Assembly: GCA_947167455.1 (NCBI GenBank)
Contig: CAMVIB010000004.1
Location: forward strand, 1 to 64,000
DNA: 64,000 nucleotides
Reading direction: 5' to 3'
From: an uncultured Prevotellaceae bacterium
GTDB lineage: Bacteria; Bacteroidota; Bacteroidia; Bacteroidales; Bacteroidaceae
A program made the position numbers and the translations under genes. Below the pieces are notes generated by a model. That model was given only the letters and a program-made list of their open reading frames with translations. It had not been told where the DNA came from and did not search any database. Positions 36,043 to 45,303 of the stretch are shown here, piece by piece. Positions within the stretch are counted from its first letter, which is position 1. Each line of letters begins with the position of its first letter.

Positions 36043-37476
36043 CTACTGGTATGAGCTATAGATGACATATAGGTCGAGAGGCACTGTGCCTCCGATGAGT
36101 CGCGTGCTGGTGAGGCTGAAGTCGTGCGTCACGCTGACCTGCGACACGGCATTTGTGTTCTGGTTGGTGACGGTCTTGACGACAACGGGCACGACGGTTG
36201 CCTTGTTCCAGCGTGGGTGGGCGGCCTTCCAATCGCTCTCCTTGAGGCCCTCGCGTATCATGCCCCGCTTCTTGGCTTGATGCATGGATGTTATGAGGTT
36301 TGCGATGTTGGAGAAGGTATAGACGTTGTAGGCCGACGTGATGTTTGTCGTCACTGCCGTCCTGCCGTTGGCAACGCGTCGTTGTTTGAAGAAGTTGTCG
36401 AGGCTGTCGCTGGGCACGAGGAGCAGTGTCGAGGGTGCATTGAGCGAATATGCCGACTGTTCGGCGCTGTTGTAGCGCTGGAATGAGAGTCGTGCACGGC
36501 TGATGCTGTCGTTGTCGTGGTTGGCAAAGACTTCATCGACGGGGAGGGTAATCTCCGTCGCAATGGCGGCCGGGCTTTTAATGTAGGTGAATGGCTGCTG
36601 ACGTTCTATGAGGTCGCTGAGGTCGGAATTGTGGATGGAGGTGGTCTGTATCACCTCGGGCGTAGCGGCGAAACGTGCTATGGCATCGTAGATACTGTCG
36701 TTACGGGTGTAGCGGAAGAAGACGTTAAGAGCGCCGACATCGAGTGTGAGCATTGTGCCTCGCCCTCCGTCGAGACGGAACGCGAAGCCCGGACACACAT
36801 TGTGCATGAAGTGCCATGAGTCCTGGAAGTATTCGGGGTTGCTCATGGCTTTGGAGAGAATGTCGGCACCATATTCTTTGGGCAACATGATGCGTACGTT
36901 CTTGCTGTGCTTGACGTTGGTGCGCTCGCTGTCGCTGAGAGTGTAGTCTTCGACGGTGAACACCTTCTTGGCCAGCGGCTCTGCGCCGGCAGGGATGTAT
37001 TCGGAAATGTCGATGTCGGAGTAGTATGTCCAGTCCTCACGCAGGACTTTCTCGCGGTCGAGTTCATAGACGCTGAGACTCATGGGGTTGTCGCTGTCGC
37101 CGTAGTAGTCGGTGAAGTAGAGGCGTATTTCGATGGAGTCAACGATGAGATTCCCGTCACTGTCGAGCACGAGCTGTTCTTGTGATGGCAGCGAGTAGTC
37201 TTCAAAGGTATGAAACTGTGCCATGAACTCTGCGCGTATGTCGGTGTCTGTCTCCGGGTCTGTGACGAGTCCGAGGTATGATTTCGACGTGTTTGCCGTC
37301 ACGGCTCCGAGTGGCACTGAGCGCGATGTCACCTTGAAGGTCGTTGATGTCGAGGTTATGGCATCGGCATCTGAGCGTATGCCGAGCGAGGCTGTGTCAT
37401 CGTCGCACGACAAAAACATGGCAGCCGTTGCCGCCATGAGTGTCGCGACGGACACTCTGAAGATAGATGTTTGCAT
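36043..37476 (-). CDS. DUF4270 family lipoprotein
   Basis: This 477-residue lipoprotein has a start (MQTSIFRVSV) giving a normal signal peptide ending in FLSC; the longer frame to 37515 adds 13 residues and is less likely. The mature N-terminus (CDDDTASLGIRSDADAI) and the segments TSRSVPLGAVTANTSKSYLG and DSIEIRLYFTDYYGD are typical of DUF4270, a Bacteroidetes-specific outer-envelope family without a proven function. It follows the short glycogen-synthase-like gene on the same strand, an association seen in many Bacteroidales, and is probably co-transcribed with it. Confidence 0.88.
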   Translation of the reverse strand: MQTSIFRVSVATLMAATAAMFLSCDDDTASLGIRSDADAITSTSTTFKVTSRSVPLGAVTANTSKSYLGLVTDPETDTDIRAEFMAQFHTFEDYSLPSQEQLVLDSDGNLIVDSIEIRLYFTDYYGDSDNPMSLSVYELDREKVLREDWTYYSDIDISEYIPAGAEPLAKKVFTVEDYTLSDSERTNVKHSKNVRIMLPKEYGADILSKAMSNPEYFQDSWHFMHNVCPGFAFRLDGGRGTMLTLDVGALNVFFRYTRNDSIYDAIARFAATPEVIQTTSIHNSDLSDLIERQQPFTYIKSPAAIATEITLPVDEVFANHDNDSISRARLSFQRYNSAEQSAYSLNAPSTLLLVPSDSLDNFFKQRRVANGRTAVTTNITSAYNVYTFSNIANLITSMHQAKKRGMIREGLKESDWKAAHPRWNKATVVPVVVKTVTNQNTNAVSQVSVTHDFSLTSTRLIGGTVPLDLYVIYSSYQ

Positions 37477-37548
37477 GTGGTGTTTATTCGCAAAGAAGTG
37501 CAGTGTGTTTATCAAGAGGAGTGTGTGTCGGGGTTTGTGGCATGGTGT

Positions 37549-38388
37549 TCAAGCCTCTTCTTCCTTTCCGATGCTCCAAATGTTGTCGAAGAATTCGAGA
37601 TAGTCGGCTTGCACCTGCGATTCTGTGACGGGTCCTGAGCCTTGGAGTATGGGCAGCCCCAGCGCGGCAGCATAGTCGTTGAGCTCGGGGAACTTCTGTC
37701 CTGGCAACAGCAACAGTCCGTCGCTATATTTGAGTGCAAGCTTGTAGAGGTCTGTCTGTGTGAGCTCCGACCCGAAGTCTGAGAGCTCGTCGCCCTTCAT
37801 GCCTTTGTGCATCAGGCTTGCCGTGAACTGCTCGGTGAGCGGCAGCTTCAGCTCTGCCCCGCCTGGCGTGAAGACTATCCTGCTGCTGCGGAAGGAGGGC
37901 TCGTCGCGGAAAGAGGTCTTAATGTACATTGGCGCCACGGCCGACATCCAGCCTTGGCAGTGGATGATGTCGGGCACCCATCGCAGCTTCTTAACCGTCT
38001 CAAGCACGCCTCTGGCATAGAAAATGGCCCGCTCGCCGTTGTCGGGGTATTCGTCGCCGTTCTCATCGAAGGCTTCGAGGCGGCGCATGAAGTAGTCGTC
38101 ATTGTCGATGAAATAGACCTGCATACGTGCTGAGGGGATGGAGGCCACCTTAATGATGAGGAGGTGGTCGGTGTCGTCGATGATGAGGTTCATGCCCGAG
38201 AGGCGGATTACCTCGTGAAGCTGGCTGCGCCGCTCATTTATGGTGCCCCATTTGGGCATGAAGGTACGTATCTCACGACCTTTGTCCTGAGTGTGTTGTG
38301 GGATTCGTCGTCCGAGGAGCGACATCTCTGTCTCGGCCACATAGGGGCTTATCTCCTGAGTTATGAACAGCACTTTCTTTGTCTTCAT
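37549..38388 (-). CDS. Short glycogen/starch synthase-like protein (N-terminal domain only)
   Basis: This 279-residue protein resembles the N-terminal Rossmann-like half of GT5 glycogen/starch synthases: KVLFITQEISPYVAETEMSL, MPKWGTINERR, PDIIHCQGWMSA and IVFTPGG. The C-terminal GT-B half that binds the nucleotide sugar is absent. The ADP-glucose motif near the N-terminus (KxGGLGD in true synthases) is replaced by ETEMSLLG. It therefore probably does not make glycogen by itself. Annotation pipelines usually call these proteins glycogen synthase. It is divergently transcribed from panC and has its own promoter. Confidence 0.82.
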   Translation of the reverse strand: MKTKKVLFITQEISPYVAETEMSLLGRRIPQHTQDKGREIRTFMPKWGTINERRSQLHEVIRLSGMNLIIDDTDHLLIIKVASIPSARMQVYFIDNDDYFMRRLEAFDENGDEYPDNGERAIFYARGVLETVKKLRWVPDIIHCQGWMSAVAPMYIKTSFRDEPSFRSSRIVFTPGGAELKLPLTEQFTASLMHKGMKGDELSDFGSELTQTDLYKLALKYSDGLLLLPGQKFPELNDYAAALGLPILQGSGPVTESQVQADYLEFFDNIWSIGKEEEA

Positions 38389-38437
38389 CGTAATGGTATT
38401 TTGGGCATGCCGTTTGTTGACATGCTGTTTTTTCAGT

Positions 38438-38472
38438 GCAAAGATATATAAAAAATGTGGGATAAATGCAAA
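38438..38472 (-). promoter_or_regulatory. Promoter of the glycogen-synthase-like gene
   Basis: On the minus strand TATCTTTGC (38438-38446) is a full -7 match, and TTTG (38469-38472) lies 22 bases upstream. The start codon is about 50 bases downstream. Confidence 0.6.
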
Positions 38473-38537
38473 GTGAAAGCCTATAAAATCAAAAACGACG
38501 TCATTTTTTGCGATTTATTTGCATTTTTACTTCTCTG

Positions 38538-38562
38538 TTTGACAATTTATGTGTTAATTTGC
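38538..38562 (+). promoter_or_regulatory. Possible promoter of panCD
   Basis: TTAATTTGC (38554-38562) is one base off TAnnTTTGC. A TTTG at 38538-38541 is closer than the usual spacing. The panC start follows at 38613. Support is modest. Confidence 0.35.
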
Positions 38563-38612
38563 ACCCGCTTTGCGGGAAATAATGGCCCGCATGATACGTA
38601 ACAGACAAGAAC

Positions 38613-39461
38613 ATGAAAATCTTCAACTCAATCAAGGAGCTAAAAGTGCTGCTGGCCTCTGCCCGCAGTGAAGGAAAGACGATAGGTCTGGTGCCTACGA
38701 TGGGTGCGCTGCATGAGGGTCATGCCTCGCTGGTGCGTCGCTGCATCGACGAGAATGACGTGACGGTTGTTAGCATCTTCCTCAATCCTACTCAGTTCAA
38801 CGACAAGAGCGACCTCGACCGCTATCCGCGCACGTTGGAGGCCGACTGTGAGTTGCTGTCCTCTCTCGGTGCCACTGTCGCCTTTGCGCCATCGGTAGCA
38901 GAGATCTATCCCGAACCCGACACACGCACGTTCAGCTATCCTCCTACCGACACGGTGATGGAAGGAGCATATCGTCCTGGCCACTTCAATGGAGTGTGCC
39001 AGATTGTGTCGAAGCTATTTGACTATGTTGAGCCTGACCGTGCCTACTTCGGCGAGAAGGACTATCAGCAGATAGCTGTGATACGTCGTATGGTGGAGAG
39101 CCTGAGCTACAACATCGACATCGTGCCATGCCCCGTGGTGCGTGAGGAGAGTGGTCTGGCACTGAGCAGCCGTAACGCCCTGCTTACTGCCGAAGAGCGC
39201 AAGACGGCAGCTGCCATATATCGCACATTGGAACGTAGCCGTGCCTTTGCCTCTACGCACAGTGTGGCCGAGACGCAGGAGTATGTGGTGCATGCCATCA
39301 ATGCCGTGGATGGTCTGGAGGTGCAGTACTACAACATCGTTGACGGTGACACGCTGGCAGACATCAAGGATTGGAACGATGCCAAGAGCGTGGTGGGATG
39401 CATCACCGTGTTCTGTGGTGGCACACCTATCCGTCTGATCGACCATATCCGTTATTGTTAA
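38613..39461 (+). CDS. panC: Pantothenate synthetase
   Basis: This enzyme condenses pantoate and beta-alanine using ATP, the last step of pantothenate synthesis. The 282 residues match the family. The nucleotide-binding motif is [10 protein letters not shown] (28-37), with the pantoate/ATP site at [23 protein letters not shown] and [10 protein letters not shown]. It is followed 56 bases later by panD, which supplies the beta-alanine, making a two-gene pathway unit. Confidence 0.97.
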   Translation: MKIFNSIKELKVLLASARSEGKTIGLVPTMGALHEGHASLVRRCIDENDVTVVSIFLNPTQFNDKSDLDRYPRTLEADCELLSSLGATVAFAPSVAEIYPEPDTRTFSYPPTDTVMEGAYRPGHFNGVCQIVSKLFDYVEPDRAYFGEKDYQQIAVIRRMVESLSYNIDIVPCPVVREESGLALSSRNALLTAEERKTAAAIYRTLERSRAFASTHSVAETQEYVVHAINAVDGLEVQYYNIVDGDTLADIKDWNDAKSVVGCITVFCGGTPIRLIDHIRYC

Positions 39462-39517
39462 GTACGTCAGCGGAGGCTGATGAGTCAATCTATCCTTCAA
39501 TTCCCGAACTACGTGAC

Positions 39518-39868
39518 ATGCAAATCGAAGTTCTGAAAAGCAAAATACACTGCGCTCGTGTCACTGAGGCCAACCTCAATTACATGGGCAGCATCACTAT
39601 TGACGAGGAGCTCATGGATGCTGCCGGTCTCATAGCCGGCGAGCGTGTCCATATCGTTAACAACAACAATGGTGAGCGTTTTGACACCTATATTATTAAG
39701 GGTCCACGCCATAGCGGCTGCATCTGCCTGAACGGTGCCGCTGCCCGTAAGGTTCAGGTTGGCGATGTGTGTATCATAATGGCTTATGCCTCCATGACAC
39801 CGGAGGAGGCACGTTGCTTCAAGCCCAGCATCGTCTTTCCCGATGCCGACAACCATCTGCCCGCTTAG
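39518..39868 (+). CDS. panD: Aspartate 1-decarboxylase
   Basis: This pyruvoyl enzyme makes beta-alanine from aspartate for panC. It is 116 residues from the ATG at 39518 ([20 protein letters not shown]); the frame is open upstream but without homology. The self-cleavage site is Gly24-Ser25 (YMGSITID), where Ser becomes the pyruvoyl group. [11 protein letters not shown] and [13 protein letters not shown] are conserved. It converges with the TPR gene, with 18 bases between the stops. Confidence 0.96.
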   Translation: MQIEVLKSKIHCARVTEANLNYMGSITIDEELMDAAGLIAGERVHIVNNNNGERFDTYIIKGPRHSGCICLNGAAARKVQVGDVCIIMAYASMTPEEARCFKPSIVFPDADNHLPA

Positions 39869-39886
39869 CATCAGGGGCTTGCTGTG

Positions 39887-41368
39887 CTATTCGGGCCAGC
39901 GGCCATAGATTTCGTAGTAGTAATAGTCAGGGTATTCGTTAGGCTTCACGCCTTCGGGGAAATGCTCGGCAAAGAGGCTTTCCAGACACAAAGACCCCAT
40001 ATCGACAGCCTTGCGCAGCTCGCGCAAGGCTTCTGTATGTCTGCCCATCTGCTTGTGGCATGCAGCGAGGTATGCCTGACAGTCGGCCTCTTCTTGCTGA
40101 GAGCCGAGCTTGCCGACGAGCGACGTGAAAATCTCTTCTGCCTGAAGGTCGTAATAGAACTCGAACAATAGCGTAGCAGCACGGAAGCATGTCTGACGGG
40201 CATGCTGCGTGTCGGCGTTGACGGCGTTATTGAGGAAGGTGTCCGCTTCGGCGTGCAGCTCGTTCTCCAAGCATACGCGGAATTTCATTAGCTCGCATTC
40301 GACGTGTTCGTCGGGGCCGTCGAGGTATGGTGCGACGATGTCGAGCTCTTTCAGTGCAGCTTTGGGATTGCCCATTCGGCTGTATGCGAATGCCATGTCC
40401 TCATGTATGGTGATGAGGTTCTCGAGCTTAGTGCGTTCGTCGCTTTGGTTGGTGGCCTCAACGATGGTGAGGGCTTGCTTGCTGGCGGCGAGGGCCCTCT
40501 TGGGCTTGTCGAGGGCCATGAGCGTCTGTGCGTCGCCTATCCAGCTCTCAGCATCGTCGGGGTATAGCTCTTGCAGACGCAGGAAGATGTCGTGGGCCTC
40601 CTCGGGCTTGTCCTTGCGCTGCATGAACCACGCCTTGAGCTGCAAGGCCCGGGCGTTGTCGGGGTCGAGAGCCAGTGAGTAGTCAACGCTTTCCAAGGCT
40701 TTCTCCAGATCGTTGATGCCGTTGTAGGCCTCAGCCTGCCAGTTCCATGTGTCGGTGTTGAACGTCTTCACGTCGAGCAGCTTGTTCAGGTATGGCAATG
40801 CCTCGGAGTATTTCTCGAGCGAAAGGAGTACGTCGGCTCTGAGTTCCAGCGTCTTATGCCATGCAGGGGCTACCTCCTCGAGTTTGACGGATAGCAGCAG
40901 CGCTTCGTCGTAGGCGTTGTTGTCCATGAAGATGTAAGCGGCATCGTAGTAGAAATAGTTGAATTTCTCTACGATGTCGCTCTCGGCAATGCTTATGATG
41001 TACTCGTAGGCCTGTTTGGACAAGCCTCTGTGCACCATGATTTCTGCACGCAGATAAATGACCTCGAGGTCGTCCTGGTCGGCTATGCTGTCGCAGATGC
41101 GTACGGCCTCATCGGCACGTCCGTCAAGGAGAAGTCTTCGAGCCATGAAGAGTTGTGGCTCTGCGGCATCGGGATGCAGTCGGAGTGCCAGGTCTATGGC
41201 CTCCTGCGAGCGTTCGTCGTCATGGGCTACGGTGGCGTAATAGTCGGCCACATCGACCAGCTCTGCCGCCTCCATGTAGCCCATGTGACCGCTGTTAAGC
41301 ATGGCCTCGTAGTGTTCCAGCGTCTCCTTGAATTCCGGGTTGTTGAAATATTCTAAGTCGTCCTTCAA
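39887..41368 (-). CDS. Tetratricopeptide repeat protein
   Basis: This 493-residue protein is made almost wholly of helical TPR-like repeats (for example LALDPDNARALQLKAWFMQ and LQELYPDDAESWIGDAQTLM). It has no signal peptide or membrane segment, so it is probably cytosolic and a protein-interaction scaffold. The partner is unknown. It is the last gene of the apparent ribE-glnS-TPR unit, 32 bases after glnS. Confidence 0.85.
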   Translation of the reverse strand: MKDDLEYFNNPEFKETLEHYEAMLNSGHMGYMEAAELVDVADYYATVAHDDERSQEAIDLALRLHPDAAEPQLFMARRLLLDGRADEAVRICDSIADQDDLEVIYLRAEIMVHRGLSKQAYEYIISIAESDIVEKFNYFYYDAAYIFMDNNAYDEALLLSVKLEEVAPAWHKTLELRADVLLSLEKYSEALPYLNKLLDVKTFNTDTWNWQAEAYNGINDLEKALESVDYSLALDPDNARALQLKAWFMQRKDKPEEAHDIFLRLQELYPDDAESWIGDAQTLMALDKPKRALAASKQALTIVEATNQSDERTKLENLITIHEDMAFAYSRMGNPKAALKELDIVAPYLDGPDEHVECELMKFRVCLENELHAEADTFLNNAVNADTQHARQTCFRAATLLFEFYYDLQAEEIFTSLVGKLGSQQEEADCQAYLAACHKQMGRHTEALRELRKAVDMGSLCLESLFAEHFPEGVKPNEYPDYYYYEIYGRWPE

Positions 41369-41400
41369 TGATAGAGGTGTGGTGTTGTTCGTGTGTGGTT

Positions 41401-43185
41401 TTACTTCTTGAAGGTGTCCTTCAGACCCACAGTCTTGTTGAACACGAGATGTTCGGGTGTCGAATCGGTGTCGATGTTGAAATAGCCTATTCGCTGGAAC
41501 TGCAGGTATGTAAGATGCGGCATGTCGCGTACGAACTTCTCGACGTAGCAGTCGCTGAGCACATGTAGCGAGTCGGGGTTCATCATGCGGCGCATGGCTT
41601 CGACGTTGTCGAGTCCCTCATCCTGCAGGCGTGCCAGCTCATCGCGCGGATTCTCCACCTGCCACAGGCGCTCGTACATGCGCACCTCGGCCTTCAGGCA
41701 GTGTGCGCAGCTGAGCCAATGTAGTGTCTTGCCCTTGATCTTGCGGTCGGCGCCAGGCTGCCCGCTCCGTGTGTCGGGGTCGTAGGTGGCATAGATGGTA
41801 GTGACATTGCCCTCGGCGTCAGTGTCGAAGGGGTGCTGCTCGTCACACTTGATGATGTATGCGTTCTTCAGGCGCACCTCCTTGCCGGGAGCCAGACGCA
41901 TGAACTTCTTCTCTGCCACGGGCTGGAAGTCATCGCGTTCTATCCATAGTTCGCGAGAGAACTCTATGGCGTGTGTGCCGTCCTCGGGATGCTCGGGGTT
42001 GTTGACGGCGGTGAGTTCCTCAACCTGTCCCTCAGGATAGTTGGTGATGACAAGTCGCACGGGGTTGATGACAGCCGAGACGCGTGTGGCACGCTGGTTG
42101 AGGTCGTCGCGCACGGCGCTTTCCAGCAGTGCGAAGTCGTTGAGTGCGTCGTATGTCGTGTAACCTATCTTCTGTATGAAGTTGATGATGCTCTCCGGCG
42201 AGTAGCCGCGGCGCCGGAAAGCGCAGATGGTAGGCATGCGTGGGTCGTCCCACCCGCTCACGAAACCGTTCTTGACGAGTGCCAGAAGGTTGCGCTTGGA
42301 CATCAGCGTGTAGTTGAGGTTGAGCTTGTTGAACTCGGTCTGCCGAGGGCGGTTGTCCTCGATGTTGTCTGTCTCGCCGCGCCATTCCTTCATCCATGTC
42401 ACGAAGAGGTCATAGAGAGGTCTGTGCTCCACGAATTCCAGCGTACACCACGAGTGTGTCACGCCTTCGAGGTAGTCGCTCTGCCCATGTGTGAAGTCAT
42501 ACATGGGATATGCGTTCCAATGGTTGCCGGTGCGTATGTGCGGGATATTGAGCACACGATAGATTAGTGGGTCGCGGAACAGCATGTTCGGGTGGCTCAT
42601 GTCGATCTTGGCACGCAGCACGAGTGTGCCCGGTTCGCACTGTCCGCTGTTCATGAATTCGAAGAGCTTTAGGTTCTCTTCCACCGGCCTGTCTCGGAAG
42701 GGGCTGTTGGTGCCCGGTGAGGTCGTCGTTCCTTTCTGCTTTGCTATCTCCTCAGCGCTTTGTTCGTCAACGTATGCGCGACCCTGCTTGATGAGCCACA
42801 CGGCGAAATCCCATAGCTGCTGGAAGTAGTCGGAAGCGTAGAAGATGTTGCCCCACTCGAAGCCCAGCCATCGAATGTCCTGTTCGATGGCCTCCATATA
42901 TTCGGTGTCTTCCTTCTGCGGGTTGGTGTCGTCGAAGCGAAGGTTACATACGCCGCCGTGCTTCTTTGCCAGGCCGAAGTCGAGAGCTATGGCCTTGGCA
43001 TGGCCGATGTGCAGGTAGCCATTAGGTTCTGGCGGGAAGCGTGTCTGCAGGCGGCCGCCGTTTCTGCCCTCGGCAAGGTCGTTGATGACTTTCTGTTCGA
43101 TGAAGGAGACTGATGTCCTCAGCCCTCCGCCACGCTCGCCCTCGGTGGGCGATACTGTTACTTTTGTGGAGTCGTTGTCGTTCAT
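41401..43185 (-). CDS. glnS: Glutamine--tRNA ligase
   Basis: This class I aminoacyl-tRNA synthetase charges tRNA-Gln. It has 594 residues: catalytic Rossmann domain with HIGH (59-62, in PNGYLHIGHAKA) and the KMSKS-type motif MSKRN (295-299), then the beta-barrel anticodon-binding domains (for example ELWIERDDFQ and FMRLAPGKEVRLKNAY). An extra ~25-residue Ser/Thr/Gly-rich N-terminus precedes the family core (SFIEQKVINDL); a later start is possible but no internal Met is well placed. It lies 43 bases after ribE on the same strand. Confidence 0.97.
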   Translation of the reverse strand: MNDNDSTKVTVSPTEGERGGGLRTSVSFIEQKVINDLAEGRNGGRLQTRFPPEPNGYLHIGHAKAIALDFGLAKKHGGVCNLRFDDTNPQKEDTEYMEAIEQDIRWLGFEWGNIFYASDYFQQLWDFAVWLIKQGRAYVDEQSAEEIAKQKGTTTSPGTNSPFRDRPVEENLKLFEFMNSGQCEPGTLVLRAKIDMSHPNMLFRDPLIYRVLNIPHIRTGNHWNAYPMYDFTHGQSDYLEGVTHSWCTLEFVEHRPLYDLFVTWMKEWRGETDNIEDNRPRQTEFNKLNLNYTLMSKRNLLALVKNGFVSGWDDPRMPTICAFRRRGYSPESIINFIQKIGYTTYDALNDFALLESAVRDDLNQRATRVSAVINPVRLVITNYPEGQVEELTAVNNPEHPEDGTHAIEFSRELWIERDDFQPVAEKKFMRLAPGKEVRLKNAYIIKCDEQHPFDTDAEGNVTTIYATYDPDTRSGQPGADRKIKGKTLHWLSCAHCLKAEVRMYERLWQVENPRDELARLQDEGLDNVEAMRRMMNPDSLHVLSDCYVEKFVRDMPHLTYLQFQRIGYFNIDTDSTPEHLVFNKTVGLKDTFKK

Positions 43186-43228
43186 AATGACGTATCTTGT
43201 GGTATATTGTCAGTCTGAGTGAGGGACG

Positions 43229-43843
43229 TTACTTAAGCTCGTCAATCCTTGACTGATACTGTGCGATGTACTTACCGAGGATGTCGAACTCGATGTTCAC
43301 TACCGTCCCGACGTTGATGTTGTGGAAGTTGGTGTTTTCGAAGGTGTATGGAATGATGCATACTGCGAAGGTGTCGGCCGTGGGTCGGCAGACAGTGAGG
43401 CTCACGCCGTTGACTGTGACCGAACCTTTATCGACGGTGAAATATCCTCGCCGTATCATATCAGGTGCCACGTCATATTGGAATGTGAACTCGTGGCTTC
43501 CCTCCTGGTCCTCAACGCGTATGCAGCGTGCCGTCTGATCGACGTGTCCCTGCACGATATGTCCGTCGAGGCGGCCTCCCATCTGCATGGAGCGTTCCAC
43601 GTTGACCTCGTCGCCCACACTGAGCAGGCCGAGGTTAGAGCGTTCCAATGTCTCGCGCATGGCAGTTACAGTGTATGTGTCGCCATCGATACGTACCACG
43701 GTGAGGCATACCCCGTTGTGAGCTATGCTTTGGTCTATTTTCAGTTCGCTGGCGAAGGGGCAACGCAGTGTGAAGTGTAGGTTGTCCTGCTCGCGTTGTA
43801 TTGCCGTTACGACGGCCGTTGATTCTACTATTCCCGAGAACAT
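43229..43843 (-). CDS. ribE: Riboflavin synthase alpha subunit
   Basis: This enzyme dismutates two 6,7-dimethyl-8-ribityllumazine molecules to riboflavin. Its 204 residues form two lumazine-binding barrels, starting with the conserved MFSGIVE. Both barrels show the G-V-C-L-T-V / G-V-S-L-T-V pattern (NGVCLTV and NGVSLTV). It is the first gene of the apparent ribE-glnS-TPR unit. The leader is short, with no room for an FMN riboswitch. Confidence 0.96.
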   Translation of the reverse strand: MFSGIVESTAVVTAIQREQDNLHFTLRCPFASELKIDQSIAHNGVCLTVVRIDGDTYTVTAMRETLERSNLGLLSVGDEVNVERSMQMGGRLDGHIVQGHVDQTARCIRVEDQEGSHEFTFQYDVAPDMIRRGYFTVDKGSVTVNGVSLTVCRPTADTFAVCIIPYTFENTNFHNINVGTVVNIEFDILGKYIAQYQSRIDELK

Positions 43844-43880
43844 AATGTCGTTATTGTGCGTTACAGATTAACTATGCGGC

Positions 43881-43889
43881 GCAAAATTA
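43881..43889 (-). promoter_or_regulatory. -7 box for ribE
   Basis: On the minus strand TAATTTTGC matches TAnnTTTG 38 bases upstream of the ribE start. No good -33 element was found. Confidence 0.4.
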
Positions 43890-43954
43890 GGCAAAATATT
43901 CGATATAATCTCTTTGTCGTGACAAAAAATGAAGCTAAAGGCAGAGAAATTATG

Positions 43955-43988
43955 AAAAGCGGGCATGTCCTGTGGTTTGGACATGCCC
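43955..43988 (-). terminator. Intrinsic terminator of the repetitive secreted protein gene
   Basis: A 10-bp perfect stem (43961-43970 with 43979-43988) around an 8-base loop is followed on the minus strand by GCTTTT. It is 33 bases beyond the stop of the gene at 44021. Confidence 0.7.
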
Positions 43989-44020
43989 TGCTGTAGGTCG
44001 TAGGGGTGTGTTCGCTGAGC

Positions 44021-45085
44021 CTATCTGCCGCCACGTGCGTTGCCGCTGCGTCCACCTGAGCTGCGCCCTTCTGCTGCTGATGAGCGTGAGTGGCTGCCCG
44101 TCGAGCTGTACCCTCCGTCCATGGTGCGTGTGCTGCTGGGGTGTGAGTACTCGCTGCGACGGCTGCTGCCGGAGCTGTACTCGCTGCGTCGAGTGTTGCC
44201 GGAGCCGTAGTCGCTGTGTCGAGAGCTGCCGGAGCTGTAGTCGCCGCGACGGCTGCCGTATGTCGAGGAGCCTGCGGAGTAGCTGCGTCCGCCGTTGTTG
44301 CGGTCGTAGCCGTTATTGCGGTTGTGGCCGTTGTCGTAGTTGTCACGACGATGGTCGCTTGCGCCTGTTGAGTAGCTGTAAGAGCTGTTGCCATGTGAGC
44401 TGCTGCCGATGGTGTAGCCACGGTGCTCGCCGACAGAATATCCACGACGTTCGCCACCCGTTTGGCCTCGGTGTTCGCCGACGGTATAGCTGTGGTGTTC
44501 GCCGATGGTATATCCACGGTGCCCGCCGACGGTGTAGCTATGGTGTTCGCCGATGGTATATCCACGATGTCCGCGATGGTACGACGTCACCGGGCCTCGT
44601 CCGGCTCCGCGGAAGCCTCCTGCCCAGTGGTGTGGGCGACGGTTGACATAGAATCCGGCGGTATGGTAGAATCGTCCGTGTCCGCCATGATAGTGGGCAT
44701 AGACACGTGGGCGACCGTAGAAGAACCGTGCTGCATCGTAGCGGCTGTAGATGGGCAGGAACCATGCTCCGGAGAGCCAGCGCAGCGGGCGGAGGAAGTA
44801 GTCGGCTGCCATGAAGATATCGTACTGCCAGTCGTAGAGTATGTGCCGCAGGTCGGCGTTGCGGTAGTTCAGTGCCGGGCCATAGACATCATCTGCCGTG
44901 ACGACTCCCATCATGTAGTCGAGGTTGATCTCATAGCAGTCTTCATACTGCTGTTCGTTGAGGTTGAGTTCATAGGCCATCTTGTCGGTGAGGAAGAGTG
45001 CCTGCTGGCGTGCTTCGCTATAGCTCATGCCGTAAGTTGCGATTGCTATGATGTTCAGAGCGATGAGTGCGAAAAACTTCTTCAT
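44021..45085 (-). CDS. Secreted protein with a long Arg/Gly/Ser/His/Tyr-rich repeat tail
   Basis: This is a 354-residue protein with a signal peptide (MKKFFALIALNIIAIATYGMS). A folded N-terminal part follows (about 22-140) with NLNEQQYEDCYEINLDYMMG and aromatic-rich HILYDWQYDIFMAADYFLRP. The rest is low-complexity and very basic. It contains seven 8-residue units of the HRGYTIGE / HHSYTVGE type (173-228), then an Asn/Tyr region, then four 10-residue units of the RRSEYSSGSS type. I cannot name a family. It is presumably exported to the periplasm or surface. The start at 45085 fits the signal peptide and the promoter at 45180-45211. Confidence 0.75.
   Translation of the reverse strand: MKKFFALIALNIIAIATYGMSYSEARQQALFLTDKMAYELNLNEQQYEDCYEINLDYMMGVVTADDVYGPALNYRNADLRHILYDWQYDIFMAADYFLRPLRWLSGAWFLPIYSRYDAARFFYGRPRVYAHYHGGHGRFYHTAGFYVNRRPHHWAGGFRGAGRGPVTSYHRGHRGYTIGEHHSYTVGGHRGYTIGEHHSYTVGEHRGQTGGERRGYSVGEHRGYTIGSSSHGNSSYSYSTGASDHRRDNYDNGHNRNNGYDRNNGGRSYSAGSSTYGSRRGDYSSGSSRHSDYGSGNTRRSEYSSGSSRRSEYSHPSSTRTMDGGYSSTGSHSRSSAAEGRSSGGRSGNARGGR
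44402..44569 (-). repeat. Seven 24-base coding repeats
   Basis: Seven tandem units of 24 bases encode the octapeptides HRGYTIGE, HHSYTVGG, HRGYTIGE, HHSYTVGE, HRGQTGGE, RRGYSVGE and HRGYTIGS. They alternate two types, so the higher-order unit may be 48 bases. Copy-number change would be in frame. Confidence 0.85.
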
Positions 45086-45179
45086 AAGGCTAAATATTTT
45101 TGAGGTTTGTACTTTGTTGCGTGGTGTCGTCGGAGCGGCGTCAGCTGTCTGCATGAGCCTCTGTCTCTCTTTCGACAGT

Positions 45180-45211
45180 GCAAAAGTACGGCCTTCTGGC
45201 GAGCCTGGCAA
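45180..45211 (-). promoter_or_regulatory. Promoter of the repetitive secreted protein gene
   Basis: On the minus strand TACTTTTGC (45180-45188) is a full -7 match, with TTG (45209-45211) 20 bases upstream. The leader would be about 88 bases. Confidence 0.6.
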
Positions 45212-45303
45212 GAGGAAAGACCTAAAGTGGTATGGGATTTTCCCTATTCGTGGGCGAGAATCCTCCTCATGAGTCGTGTGCAGCAACGGCAAGACCCTGT
45301 CCG

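Noticed and set aside
43186-43228. Possible FMN riboswitch near ribE
   Set aside because: The ribE leader on the minus strand is only about 30 bases after the -7 box, too short for the element.
43861-44565. 234-codon minus-strand frame with IPSANT repeats
   Set aside because: It is another frame of the 24-base repeats of the secreted protein gene; no start signal or domain supports it.
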